Source of the DNA: Bugula neritina
Lineage: Eukaryota; Bryozoa; Gymnolaemata; Cheilostomatida; Bugulidae
Length of the DNA: 64,000 nt
Direction: 5' to 3'
Assembly (NCBI GenBank): GCA_964035545.1
Contig: OZ037766.1
Span: 12,813,722-12,877,721 of the forward strand
Part shown: positions 21,622 to 33,309 of the stretch, piece by piece
How the letters are laid out: every line of letters begins with the position of its first letter
How positions within the stretch are numbered: the stretch's first letter is position 1
Program-made: the position numbers and the translations under genes
The notes under the pieces: generated by a model
Told to the model about the DNA's origin: nothing
Seen by the model: the letters and a program-made list of their open reading frames with translations, nothing else
Database searches by the model: none

Positions 21622-22261
21622 ATAAAGTGTTTTTATAAAATATGGCATCTATCACACAGAGAAATATCTAATACGGTACGCAATTATATAAAATAATATT
21701 ATAAAGATACTATAGTATTGAAAGTATATTATAGAATATAATGTTATAAAATGTAATCATAATAAAGTTTGAAAGCAGTCAATTTGATAATTAATTGTGT
21801 GTAGAAAATTAAGTGATGCTCAAAGTTGATGCACAGTCTTTCTATACTATGATAAAAACATGCCACTCAAATGTTAAAAACCAGAAATTTGTGTGAGTTC
21901 TATGTATGAAATCTCAGCTATAATAAGTGTTCTAGAAAATATGTCATCTGTCATATACTAAAACATTTCTAATACAATATATAAATTCTTATATAGAAAC
22001 AATATAAATTTGACAGTTACTATACAAAGCTTAGTATAATAGAATTATGACAATATGCATAGATTACATGGTATGGTTGTATATTAAGTATAGAATGTGT
22101 TTTGTGACAGTAATTAATAATCAAAAGCTAACAAAAGCAGACGTATGTATAGAGCTCAGGCTGCTATTTCCATCTCATTGTATACTATAAGGTTGCAGGC
22201 AATCTGTTTTTAACTTACAAATGAAAATATTTTTCTCTTCACATTACTTTCATTTCAGTTC
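21622..22261. other. AT-rich spacer between Gypsy and the protease gene
   Basis: No gene seen. Two or three diverged copies of a roughly 300-bp unit can be glimpsed: ATGGCATCTATCACACAGAGAA near 21642 resembles ATGTCATCTGTCATATACTAA near 21942, and the 21800-21910 segment resembles 13990-14110 on the other side of the Gypsy element. Alignment by eye only. Confidence 0.35.
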
Positions 22262-25200
22262 TTATGACACATCGAAAAGTGATGAGTCATCAAAATGGCC
22301 GTCTGTAACAAGCTGAAAATACCTTTCTTGAGAGAAGAGCTCAATGTTGGCTACTTGATGTGGATAATCACACTCAATGTTCTTGAATGCTTGACTCAGC
22401 ACCACAGCCTGGTAGATGGGACCATCAAATCCTGGGATGTGTTCACTGTCTTTTACATAGCCAACAAACAATCCAGTTGGCCTAAACTCAGCTCCAATCT
22501 TCACATAGACTAAGCTCCCACAATCTCCTTCAATCAGTTTCCTTCAAGACAACATATTATTAATCAAAATATTATTTAAATCAAAGTGAACCTATTTAAA
22601 CTCAGACAAGCAATAGTATAGTTTTATTATTTCTGTGTTTTTTTTTCAAACTATTAAGACTATGATATGTTTTTCATATTTGAAGTAACTTATTAAAACA
22701 TTTTAAAGTATAATGCCTGTCACTTAACCAACTCAACTTACAACTCAGCTTCCGCTGTGACTGCTGATACCAACACAAAGGTCATGTGTTGTCCTAGTTT
22801 TTGTCCATTTCTTTGAAATCGTCTGGTAACTATTCTCCCTAGCATTCCCTTAACCATCACATTTCTTCCAGTCAGCTGATGCAAATCTTTTTCAGTGGGG
22901 ATCTGCAAAAGTTTTGTTGAAAATGGGCTTTCTTGTTTTCGAATCCCATTCATATTATTTGCAGCAATCTCTTCGAAGAAACTTTGCAACTTTTTATCTA
23001 AGAGCTTTTGTAAACATGAGGCCTGCTTGTGATTGATTGAGAAGAGTGCCAAGTCATTCATGAACTTGTGAGGACATTGTGATATATATTGAGGATCACA
23101 ACTTAGTTCTGGACATTCCCATTGCGGTTGTGACTCACTGCTAGACGTAAGTCGAGTGTACCAGTGACGGTAACTAAGCAACACTGGATGCTCCAATTCC
23201 CCAACTTTGCTGCTCTTTTGATTTTCAGTTTTTATGTAGTATTGCCTCCTTGTAGAGCGACTTTCTACTTCTGCTCTCACTCTTGAAATTGCAGACATAT
23301 TTTCATCATCGCTGTCAACATCGTGCACTTGGTCATGGTTTTGATCATTTTTTTTTTCATTGTTCTGATCGTTTGCCGGTTCTGTACCGGAGGGTTTCTT
23401 TGATGGACCCGCTAGTTGGCAACTGTAGGCAAGGGCGTTTTCAAGATTTAGCTCAGTTCTGTCCTCATGCATAGCAGTCTGCTTCATATAAAAGCTATCA
23501 GCTGCAGCTGCTTCTTCATTTTGCTTGTGAGCAAGAACCAGATGTGCTGGAGCCACTGCGTAGACTCTCTTATAAGGCTTATTGTAGTTAGCGCATTTCC
23601 TTTCAGCAATAACAAATGCTTCACAGACAGTCTGCTTTACTGAGTCTCCCCACAGCTTTTCATTCTTTGCAGCTTTCTTTTTGTTGATAGTCAGAATCTT
23701 CTCCCAGCTGAGGGTCTTCATTGTGAATGGATTGTTATTATTTTTCAAAGTTATCTCAAACTTAGTGAGTAATTCACTGTGCAGGTACGTCTGGAGTTTG
23801 GACTGAATTATTGAAACATCTTTTCCAAGTACCAAGATTTTCCTCCAATCAATAGCAGACTGACCAAATGTAAAATCACTTATGTTGTGACTGTCGAGAA
23901 GTCTAAAAGTAAAGACATGGTAAAAAACACACAAAACTAAAAAACATGAATGAACCATTTCAGTTAACAATATCCATAAACTCAAATGTGTTCTTATAAG
24001 AACACTAATATATGTATAACCTTTCAATCAAACTGTGGAGTTCCACGCAATTTAATAACACAATAATAATAAGGAAAGTAACCTCTCAATAGCATTTATT
24101 AGAGACTCGGGTGCAGGTTCATAAGGTGCATCTGAAGACAACTCTCCAGTTACAGGGTTCAGTATCACAGGTTCTACAATTAGTTTTTGTATGGCAAACA
24201 AAACATTTAAATAAAATAAAATACATTTCCCAATCAAAATTTATGTCTCAACATTTATGATCTACAAGATTCAAGCAGAAAAGCTATTTTTAATAAGAAT
24301 TTTCAATAAGTGAAAGTGAACCTACACAGTATATGTACAAGAAAGTAACCATCTTCGTTTTTATAGAATAATCAAAGAAGTCTGCAATTTTGGCTTTGCT
24401 GTACTGTGTTTAGTACTATAACTATCTTAATTTATGATAGTATTGCTTATAATTGTTATTGGAACCGGTTGAAAATGAAATTATAGGAACATTTGGCTAA
24501 GCTGACATATCAAATGTTGAGAACAAGTATAGGCTATTGAAAATTTAACAACACTATTTAGCTTCAAATCTAAATTATTTCTCTTAGACTATGTAACAAT
24601 TATTATGCAAACAAAATATGCATGATGAGGTCACATAGTGATAGTTGAAGAATGCCTGTAATATATAAAATAAAATATCCCCTACATAACAAAACCTAGA
24701 ATAATTATAATACACTGTATCTCACCACTGTTATCTGATAGACTCATAGACTTTTCTTCCACTTGATCATCTGCAGCAGTGTTTTGAGTTACAGTGTCAG
24801 CTGGTGTGCTCACATCTGATGCTGAAAAAAAGTTAGTATTATTAAGTCTTAATAGCTGCCATTACATTAGCACTTAATTTAGTACTCACTTCAATAGAAA
24901 ATTGAAATAGAAAATAGGAATTAGTCTAAGCTCATACACATGATACAATACATAATTATAGTAAATTGTCCTTCATTTTGTATTTTTATTACTGAAGAAT
25001 TCAATATTTCATTCTAGTTATGAAACCAGAGTTATGTGATATATCATTTAGTAGCTGTCAAAGATCATTCAGTAGAACTTTAGAAGGTAAGCATTGACAA
25101 CAGCAAAAGTTGCTAATGGCTTTAATTTAAACTGCTTCAAGCACTATAAGAGACAGGTGCAACAAAAAAGAAATGATTAACAGAGATGTTTAGGTAAAAA

Positions 25201-28200
25201 AGCAATAATTGTGAAAGTGTCAGCATTACAAAGAAGTTCATTAGTGATAACCTTTAAGCCAAGAGAGTTCAGTAAACAAAGCCATAAAAACAGCCAACAG
25301 CCATATAATTATATATAGTAGCTCTGGTAATCATTTATATTAAAAGAAATATATCAACAGTCTACACCATTGGGAATTACGTCTGATTTATACTATTATA
25401 CTATATCCAAGGAAGTTAAACCATTTAAGTGTTGCAGTTGTTACCAATGTATGTTTAGTCAGAACAGCTATAATTATATGCAACAAAGTGAAAACAATCA
25501 ACAGCAAACCATAAATAAAATTGAATATAGGGACTTTAGCTTGCAAAAGGACTATATATACAAAGTTATATATTGTATTTGAGAAATAATGTACTCCTAG
25601 TTGAAAAAAAGTTTGTGGAAAACAAAGAAAATATTTAATAAAATTTTAGAAATGTTATGAGAAAAAGTTTAGCAGACTACAATACTTAAAACATCAAATA
25701 TGCAATAATGAGAACAGATAGCGGACAATGTCAGTTCAAAAGAGAACAACGCTGCATGCATGTGAAGATAGCAATGCGTTATAATACAACAAAACATTAA
25801 AATAGAAACTTGGTAAACCATACTTTCATCAGCAGGTGATGCAGCCCTTTCTTCTTGTTCTTCTGGCAAAGTCTCCCAGTCTGGTTCATTTGCGTAGTAA
25901 AATAAGTTCAGAGCATGCTGCAGTTCCTCTGTAGAAGTTAATTTGTGGACAATTAGGAAAATATTGGAGAAGATGTTAGAAATGCAGCATTTTTATAAAA
26001 GTAATTTGCCAGACTACAAAGTTTGAATCATCAAAATATATAGGAGTGACAACAGACAGTAGATAAAAATAATCTGCCAGCAATTATATAATATACTGAA
26101 ATAATTATAGTAAATAGTAAATCATACTTTCATAATAATCCCTTATTCTTTCTTGTTTCTCTAATTCTTTTCTAATCATGCTGCTTGCTGTGGCATGACT
26201 TTCAAATCCAGAGTCAGCTATGCTCATAGTCGGCATCTCTGTAAAAAAACATATCATTTTGTTGTCCTTCTATAGTAGAAAAATAAATTGTCAACAACTA
26301 AGAAAATATTTCAGGTAAGAAAATCTTGGAATGGCAATTATATTTTTGTAAAGATATTCACAACATAAAATATAAAATTTGACAACAGATAGTGGAGAAT
26401 GCCAGTGCAAGAGAAGTAACACCCATTCAGAGTTAATTATAATTAGGCTTATAGCAATATGCTACAGTAGAAATAGAAACTTTGAAAATCGTACCTCTAT
26501 CAAAAAGCCTATAAGCAGAACTTCTTTGTCCTTCTGATCCAGTAATGCTGTCTGCTGTCGCAGCATTTTGAAATCTCAAATCATGCTTCAACTCCAAGGC
26601 CTGCCCTACTAATACTGAAGTAAATTTATAAATGAGAATTGTGTGAGGTACAATAACTCCACAAAGCAGAAATTATTATGTTTTTGTTTGCATTGGCTAG
26701 CATATCTAATATATCTAGTATATCTAGTTATGTAACTAACTCGAGATTTGCAAACTCTGCAATCGATGTCTGCACGCAATCAAAGGGTTTTTTATGAAAA
26801 CATGTAAAGCAGTATAGAATAAAATGTTAATAGTTATAGAGCATGTATTTCTTCCAGAAGCAACCATTGATATTCAACTTTACAATGAGATGAGACTATA
26901 TAACTATAAGAAAGCAAAATCCTGTCTTAATTTATTTGCTTTGCACGAAGACCAAGACCAAGACCAATCCGAAGGCTTTTATTTTTTGGCTTTAAAACAG
27001 ATTCAGACTGAATATAATTAGCTTTTACTCTGTTTTTAAAAGAGCTCCTTAATTGAGTCAATTGCTCCGCATATTATGAACAAGTATTTCTATAATTCAA
27101 AAGATAATAATGTTGCGTAGTTTAGAAAAATATTTTTTTGTAGGCTGCTATAAGCTTTAAGCTCTTTCATCTTTTGAAAAGAGATTTTTATTTAAATTTA
27201 CAAAGCTCTTTATATATAACCCGCCATTTTGCTGTGATATATTACTTTGTTTATACAACCATCGAAATTCAAATAAAATATACAAATTATCAATACACAC
27301 TGCATTTTATTATCATGTTCAGTAACGCTTGAAATAACGAATTTCAAAGATATTTTTGAAAGCTGTTTCCTGTCCTCGATCTTCACTATTGTCAAAAATT
27401 TTAAATATTGAAGAAATATGGATATCTAGATATACCACTGCAGTAAAATCTGACAGAGTGTAAAAATCACTAAATAACAGACATGAGCAGTGCAGGTGTA
27501 TCTCAAAGAAAAATAGCTGCTAGTTTAGAACTTATGGCTATCTTACCTTCATCTAGGGTGGACTGTCTGGTTTTATATCTATCAGATGCACTCTTCTTTA
27601 TGCTGAAAAGCTTCCCGATTTCATCTGCTGATATTCTTTCAACTATGCTTTTTATTAGTTTTGAATGACCATTAAATGTGATTATATGTATAACTGTTTC
27701 ACCATAATTATTCTGGAGAGTGAGCAAATCTGTCAAGTCAGCTGCTTGTACAGAGTCTAGAATACATTTCACTGTCTCTGTATGACCTCTTTCTGCTGCT
27801 CTGTGTACAGCTGTATAACCAGGGCTATTCTCTATACTGAGTAGTTTGTACAAGTCAGCTTCTGGTACAGAGTCTAGAATACATTTCACTGTCTCTGTAT
27901 GACCTCCTTCTGCTGCTCTGTGTACAGCTGTATCACCAAACCTAGCTTGTATACTGAGTAGTTTGTACAGGTCAGCTGCTGGTACAGAGTCTAGAATACA
28001 TTTCACTGTCTCTGTATGACCTCCTTCTGCTGCTCTGTGTACAGCTGTATCACCAAACCTAGCTTGTATACTGAGTAGTTTGTACCAGTCAGCTGCTGGT
28101 ACAGAGTCTAGAATACATTTCACTGTCTCTGTATGCCCTCTTTCTGCTGCTCTGTGTACAGCTGTATAACCAGGGCTATTCTCTATACTGAGTAGTTTGT

Positions 28201-28407
28201 ACAAGTCAGATGTTGGTACAGAGTCTAGAATACATTTCACTGTCTCTGTATGACCTCCTTCTGCTGCACTGTGTACAGCTGCATTACCATCTCTATTTTG
28301 TGAACTGAGTAGTTTATACCAGTCAGCCGCTAGTACAGAGTTTAGAATGCATTTCACTGTCCCTGTATGACCTCTTATTGCTGCACTGTGTACAGGTGTA
28401 TTACCAT
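22262..28407 (-). CDS. Ankyrin-repeat/PA-clan cysteine-protease-like protein, 3' part (7 ankyrin repeats, linker, protease-like domain)
   Basis: Phase-consistent minus-strand exons: 28407-27547 (ankyrin), 26614-26495, 26238-26128, 25928-25824, 24821-24726, 24173-24083, 23902-22742, 22541-22262 (stop TAA). The first is continuous with ankyrin repeats and has a good donor (GAAG/GTAAGA) that fits the phase of 26614; unspliced, the frame stops at 27503. Four acidic, disordered linker exons follow. The last two encode a domain with chymotrypsin-fold landmarks: APAHLV (possible catalytic His, codon 23542-23544), NDLALFSI (Asp codon 23053-23055), and EGDCGSLVY, where Cys (codon 22520-22522) stands at the Ser position. 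PTGLFVGYVK and YQAVVLSQ follow, as in trypsin-like domains. A disordered Asn/Asp/Lys-rich insert separates His from Asp. The activity, the triad and the ankyrin-protease splice are inference; the individual exons are well supported. Confidence 0.72.
24726..26614 (-). repeat. Tandemly duplicated exon-intron modules in the linker
   Basis: Three or four blocks of about 300-400 bp each hold one small exon (about 96-120 nt, all phase 1-1) and a similar intron. The introns share ACAACAGATAGTGGAGAATG-like and GAAACTTTGAAAATCGTAC-like stretches (near 26385/26475, 26050/26110, 25715/25805). The exons share a weak ATADSITGSEG / IADSGFESHATAS theme. Equal phase means copies can be added or lost without breaking the frame. 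Confidence 0.55.
27717..28407 (-). repeat. 117-bp tandem coding repeat (ankyrin array, 3' part)
   Basis: Units of 117 bp (for example GTCTCTGTATG recurs at 27891 and 28008) encode a 39-residue ankyrin variant: GxTAVHRAAEGGHTETVKC plus a long DSVPAADLYKLLSIQ helix-loop. Seven repeats. Neighbouring units are almost identical at DNA level, and alternate units share ENSPGY or QARFGD, pointing to recent unequal exchange. Confidence 0.85.
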
Positions 28408-28426
28408 CTCTATTTTGGTGACTAGT

Positions 28427-29328
28427 CAATATTCCGAAGGCCCATTAGTCCGAAGGTCCATTAGTCCGAAGGTCCATTAGTCCGAAAATTAGTACACATG
28501 ATAGTAAATAGCATCCTCACTGAGAATATCATTGATTTCACTCACAATCTAGTTTAAGTTCTTGCTTTGTTAAAGCTGTATGTGGGTGGCATGCGTGTTG
28601 CCTACTTGTGATTGTTTAGCCTGAGATTACACTATGACTAGAAAACAGCTGCATCATCTATCAACATTCCATTGCGGCTGCTTTATAAACAAAGTACACA
28701 GCAAGCTATTCACTAGCCTGTCAGCTAACAGGCCTGTAATTAATAATGTAATAAAGATCACATTTGCAATGTATAAATCACTTATATTTTATAGAAAGTC
28801 TATAAAAGCTATTGAAAATTTCAAAGAAGTTGCTTTGAGGAACAGAAAGATCTACAACATGGTTTTTAAATTTCGATTCTATAGCACAATTAGGTGAGGT
28901 TTTATTTGGCTGGACTGAATTCTTATATACTAATAGTGTGGCCCCAGCAAGGTAGTTACAGCTAGAAGGTTGCCCTTATCTACATATCTTGTGGATATGC
29001 TTGGTTTGGTATATTATGGTGTGCAGTTTTGGTTATTCGATTTTAGAGTAGTGTCCAGGATGTTTATAATTTTTAGTCTTCAATGCATTTTTACAGATAT
29101 CCCTAATTAAAGATATTTTTAATTACAAAGAGATATTTTCAATTGAAATGGATATATGTATAATTTAATTAATATAATAATGCAGTTTAGCAGCTTACAG
29201 ATAATTGAAGAGATTAAATGTGATACCAAATAATTAACTACCAAGCCAGAGATTTACTATTACATTCAATAGTAAAATTCTAAAACAAACCATGCATTAT
29301 TTTTTTGACGCTAACTTCAAATGCAACT
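28427..29328 (+). repeat. Foldback element, left inverted arm
   Basis: 902 bp; pairs with 29966-30866. It ends at CTTCAAATGCAAC, the inverse of GTTGCATTTGGAG at the start of the right arm. Confidence 0.85.
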
Positions 29329-29894
29329 TTTTTTTATAAGTTATGAGGTGCCCGTAATTTTTTACAAAAATACAGTACAGTAGACACAAAATGTTTGCTT
29401 GGCTTTAATTTTACCGGTTTCATGTTTCTTATACTTTAGTTTTTCAGTTTTTAGTCAACATTAAGGGCCTATATAAGCTGACTGACTGTAGCTAGAATAG
29501 AATTACAGTCCCCTGTCATTTTTACACTAACTGTAAAATAAGTTATACTAATTAAATGCCAGTAAATTATATAAAAATAGCCAAAGACAAACAGATAATA
29601 AAAAAACTAATAGAAAAAGTTACAATTAACCTATTCTATTGAAGCACATTCCAACATTAAATAAATAATAAATTTTATAAATGATAAAAGGATTTATAAT
29701 GAATTTTTTAAAATTATATTTAGCAAACATCAGTGTATCCTATATGCAAAATTACAATGGTTTGCTAGAAACAACATCGGCATGGTAGTCCCTAGTAACT
29801 TAAGTCCTAAATCGAAACTTGGAGGAAGATTTTACCTATTTACATTTAATTATGAGTAGCCTATACTAGTGCAGGTATGTGTGTGGAGGAGATC

Positions 29895-29912
29895 GCACAC
29901 GCCCGCACGCAC

Positions 29913-29947
<35 letters not shown>
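29895..29947. repeat. (CA)n microsatellite
   Basis: About 53 bp of CA repeat with a few CG interruptions at its left end, inside the spacer of the foldback element. Confidence 0.95.
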
Positions 29948-29948
<1 letters not shown>

Positions 29949-29965
29949 TATATATATCTATAAAG

Positions 29966-30866
29966 GTTGCATTTGGAGTTAGCGTCAAAAAAAAATAATG
30001 GTTTGTTTTAGAATTTTGCTATTGAATGTAATAGTAAATCTCTGGCTTGGTAGTTAATTATTTGGTATCACATTTAATCTCTTCAATTATCTGTAAGCTG
30101 CTAAACTGCATTATTATATTAATTAAATTATACATATATTTATTTCAATTAAAAATATCTCTTTGTAATTAAAAATATCTTTAATTATAGGGATATCTGT
30201 AAAAATGCATTGAAGACTAAAAATTATAAACATCTTGGACACTACTCTAAAATCAAATAACCAAAGCTGCACACCATAATATACCAAACCAAGCATATCC
30301 ACAAGATATGTAGATAAGGGCAACCTTCTAGCTGTAACTACCTTGCTGGGACCACACTATTAGTATATAAGAATTCAGTCCAGCCAAATAAAACCTCACC
30401 TAATTGTGCTATAGAATCAAAATTTAAAAACCATGTTGTAGATCTTTGTGTTCCTCAAAGCAACTTTTTTGAAATTTTCAATAGCTTTTATAGACTTTCT
30501 ATAAAATATAGGTGATTTATACACTGCAAATGTGATCCTTATTACATTATTAATTACAGGCCTGTTAGCTGACAGGCTAGTGAATAGCTTGCTGTGTACT
30601 TTGTTTATAAAGCAGCCGCAATGGAATGTTGATAGATGATGCAGCTGTTTTCTAGTCATAGTGTAATCTCAGGCTAAACAATCACAAGTAGGCAACACGC
30701 ATGCCACCCACATACAGCTTTAACAAAGCAAGAACTTAAACTAGATTGTGAGTGAAATCAATGATATTCTCAGTGAGGATGCTATTTACTATCAAGTGTA
30801 CTAATTTTCGGACTAATGGACCTTCGGACTAATGGACCTTCGGACTAATGGGCCTTCGGAATATTG
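29966..30866 (-). repeat. Foldback element, right inverted arm
   Basis: Inverse of the left arm, with scattered substitutions and one- or two-base indels (for example ATAAAG versus ATAAGG in the shared open frame). Confidence 0.85.
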
Positions 30867-30876
30867 CTCCGTCCCC

Positions 30877-32206
30877 CTCTATTTTGTGAACTGAGTAGTT
30901 TGTACCAGTCAGCTGCTGGTACAGGGTCTAGAATACATTTCACTGTTTCTGTATGACCTCCTTCTGCTGCACTGTGTACAGCTGTCTCACCATATTTATC
31001 CTGTATACTGAGTAGTTTGCACAGGTCATCTGCTGGTACAGAGTCTATAATACATTTCACTGTCTTTGTATGACCTCTTTCTGCTGCTCTGTGTACAACT
31101 GTATTACCATCCTCATTCTCCAGACTGAGTAGTTTGTACCAGTCGGCTGCTGGTAAAGAGTCTAGAATACATTTCACTGTCTCTGTATGACCTCCTACTA
31201 CTGCTCTGTGTACAGCTGTATCACCATATTCTTTCTTTATACTGAGTAGTTTGTACAAGTCAGCAGCTGGTACAGAGTTTAGAATACATTTCACTGTCTC
31301 TGTATGACCTCCTTCTGCTGCTCTGTGAACAGCTGTATTACCAGAGTGATTCTGTATACTGAGTAGTTTATACAAGTCAGATGCTGGTACAGAGTCTAGA
31401 ATACATTTCACTGTCTCTGTATGACTTCTCTTTGCTGCTCTGTGTACAACTGTATTACCATCTCTATTCTGTATACTGAGTAGTTTGTACAAGTCAGATG
31501 CTGGTACAGAGTCTAGAATACATTTCGCTGTCTCTGTATGACCTCCTTCTGCTGCACTGTGTACAGCTGTATCATCAAATTTATCCTGTATACTGAGTAG
31601 TTTGTACCAGTCAGCAGCTGGTACAGATTCTAGAATACATTTCACTGTCTCTGTATGACCTCTTTCTGTTGCTCTGTGTACAGCTGTATCACCAGAGTAG
31701 ATATTCTCTATACTGAGTAGTTTGTACAAGTCAGATGCTGGTACAGAGTCTAGAATACATGTCACTGTCTCTGTATGCCCTCTTTCTGCTGCTCTGTGTA
31801 CAACTGTATCACCAAACCTAGCTTGTATACTGAGCAGTTTGTACCAGTCAGCTGCTGGTACAGATTCTAGAATACATTTCACTGTCTCTGTATGACCTCC
31901 TTCTGCTGCTCTGTGTACAGCTGTATCACCAGAGTAGATATTCTGTATACTGAGTAGTTTGTACAGGTCAGCTGCTGGTACAGAGTCTAGAATACATTTC
32001 ACTGTCTCTGTATGACCTCCTTCTGCTGCTATATGCAATACTGTAGTGAAAAAGTTTGTTTTACCTTGGTACGTAAGAAAGTTCTGCATACAAAGTACCT
32101 TCAATCTATCCTCAGTTGACAGAGAAGTCAGTGTCTCTTTGAACTTATCCACATCACCATCTGTAATGTATTCTATTAGCTTTTCCCAAACCTCCTCAAT
32201 TGACAT
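30877..32206 (-). CDS. Ankyrin-repeat protein, 5' part (start plus 10 ankyrin repeats), cut by a foldback element
   Basis: Starts at ATG 32206 (MSIEEVWEKLIEYITDGDVD), an N-terminal helical cap without ankyrin consensus. About ten 39-residue ankyrin repeats follow, each with TAVHRAAEGGHTETVKC. The frame runs into the foldback element and stops 16 codons after the last ankyrin residue, at 30845. The 3' repeats resume at 28407 on the far side. If the insert and one copy of the flanking 13-14 bp repeat are ignored, the register QNR-DGNT is restored in frame, so this was probably one continuous exon. I see no splice donor that would remove the element. The combined ancestral protein would be about 1,380 residues with 17 ankyrin repeats. 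Its function is unknown. Confidence 0.8.
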
Positions 32207-32262
32207 TCTCGTTGCTTACTCTACTGTACACAGTTTTAAACTAAACTCCTGCCTTCCAAGTC

Positions 32263-32423
32263 ACTGCGTTTCCATGACTGCGCATAATGCGAATGAATTC
32301 CCGTACGGATTATTTGTGGTTTGTGGTTTGCATTAACTTATAGTTGCGGTTTCATTTGATGTAACTGTTTCCATTAGCCGAATGAAAAGATCCATTCGCA
32401 TAATGCGATAATGGAAACGCAGT
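32263..32423. mobile_element. MITE with ACTGCGTTTCCAT terminal inverted repeats
   Basis: 161 bp; left end ACTGCGTTTCCATGACTGCG, right end ATGGAAACGCAGT, inverted repeats of about 30 bp including CATAATGCGAATG. A longer relative lies at 48071-48659, sharing the inner right portion CATTCGCATAATGC. Target duplication not clear. Sits in the putative promoter of the ankyrin gene. Confidence 0.7.
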
Positions 32424-33253
32424 TTGCCGTAATAACTAGGTCAGTGATCAACTGTTGAATAACAGGAAGAATCTGCCCTATGGAGTTGTTATAGGTCACG
32501 AGCTAGTGCACTCGTTACTGTAAATTGATGTCATCACTATAATTATAATATAAATTACAAAGTGTCGCAATGCTAACTGTTTATCACGTATTACTAAGCC
32601 AACAAGCCAGAAGCTAGCGAATCAATCTTCTCCGTCATTCTAAGAATTAATTTATAATTTAGGGGTTGCCTTTCTTCCTGCAGCACCAGTACTCTGTATA
32701 GTCTGCTTCACCCAAGATAGTAACTCTCGTGGGTAGAAGAGTATAAAATAAGTGACCAGAATCTTATAGAATACACAACTATAGCTTATCATAGCAGTTG
32801 ATATGACCATGACCTTTATATTTCGGACTGATGATACATCTCCACCTGTCTCTGTTTACAACTATAGGGATTCTTTTTCTGCAGAGGGGCAAATGTATAT
32901 CTTTACGTGTAACCTGGTGCCAGTATTTAAATAACTCAAGTAATTTTAAGACACATGTCACAGTTTATGCCAAGTAAACTGTTAAAAAGTGACCATTACT
33001 TTCAGTTTCTATCTGATGCTAAATAATACTCCTGCAGTTACAACATTTCACATAAGCTGAGCACTTAGTGCAACTATGCAAAAACAAGAAATTAAACCTT
33101 TGAAAGGTATACATAATATATTATTATATAATAACTTAGTGAGTATATATTATATAATAATATATAGTGATTGTAATTAATAAAAATAGGAAAAATCAGT
33201 TGTACATCATAATGCACCCAGGGATGTAGTGGTACCCATACGGTCCCATACGC

Positions 33254-33293
33254 CGTATGGCCTAGAAGAAAATAGACTGTTCTAGGCCATACG
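33254..33293. repeat. 13-bp perfect hairpin stem
   Basis: CGTATGGCCTAGA and TCTAGGCCATACG flank a 14-base loop. Close by is a further CCATACGG/CCGTATGG pair. Looks like the relic of a small inverted-repeat element; no RNA gene is recognised. Confidence 0.55.
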
Positions 33294-33309
33294 TCCATAT
33301 ATTTTTTGA

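Larger units (their letters stand above)
28422..30876. mobile_element. Foldback DNA element with ~0.9-kb terminal inverted repeats, inserted in the ankyrin exon
   Basis: Left arm 28427-29328 and right arm 29966-30866 are inverted copies, about 97% identical by eye, beginning CAATATTCCGAAGGCCC. Each arm starts with three copies of a 16-bp subterminal repeat, CCATTAGTCCGAAGGT. The 640-bp spacer holds a CA microsatellite and AT-rich DNA. No transposase is encoded. Each arm has the same short open frame (28634-28897 plus; 30659-30417 minus, starting MTRKQLHHLS), of unknown meaning. Near-copies of CTCTATTTTGGTGA flank the insert (28408-28421 and 30877-30889), either a 13-14 bp target duplication or two neighbouring ankyrin units. 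It lies within a coding exon. Confidence 0.85.
32207..33309. other. Upstream region of the ankyrin-protease gene
   Basis: Non-coding. It holds a MITE (32263-32423) within 60-220 bp of the ATG, AT-rich palindromic sequence near 33110-33165 (TATATTATATAATAATATATA), and a hairpin at 33254-33293. No TATA or initiator call is made. Confidence 0.5.

Noticed and set aside
27503-28407. Ankyrin frame ending at 27503 as an independent gene
   Set aside because: A good splice donor at 27546 joins in phase to the protease-linker exons, and the last 15 codons show no ankyrin or other conservation; kept as an alternative only.
28634-28897. Frame MTRKQLHHLS... in the foldback arms as a transposase
   Set aside because: Only 80-87 residues, no catalytic motif, different ends in the two arms; probably not coding.
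27717-32040. CRISPR-like array
   Set aside because: The regular 117-bp units are coding ankyrin repeats with no unique spacers, in a eukaryotic gene.
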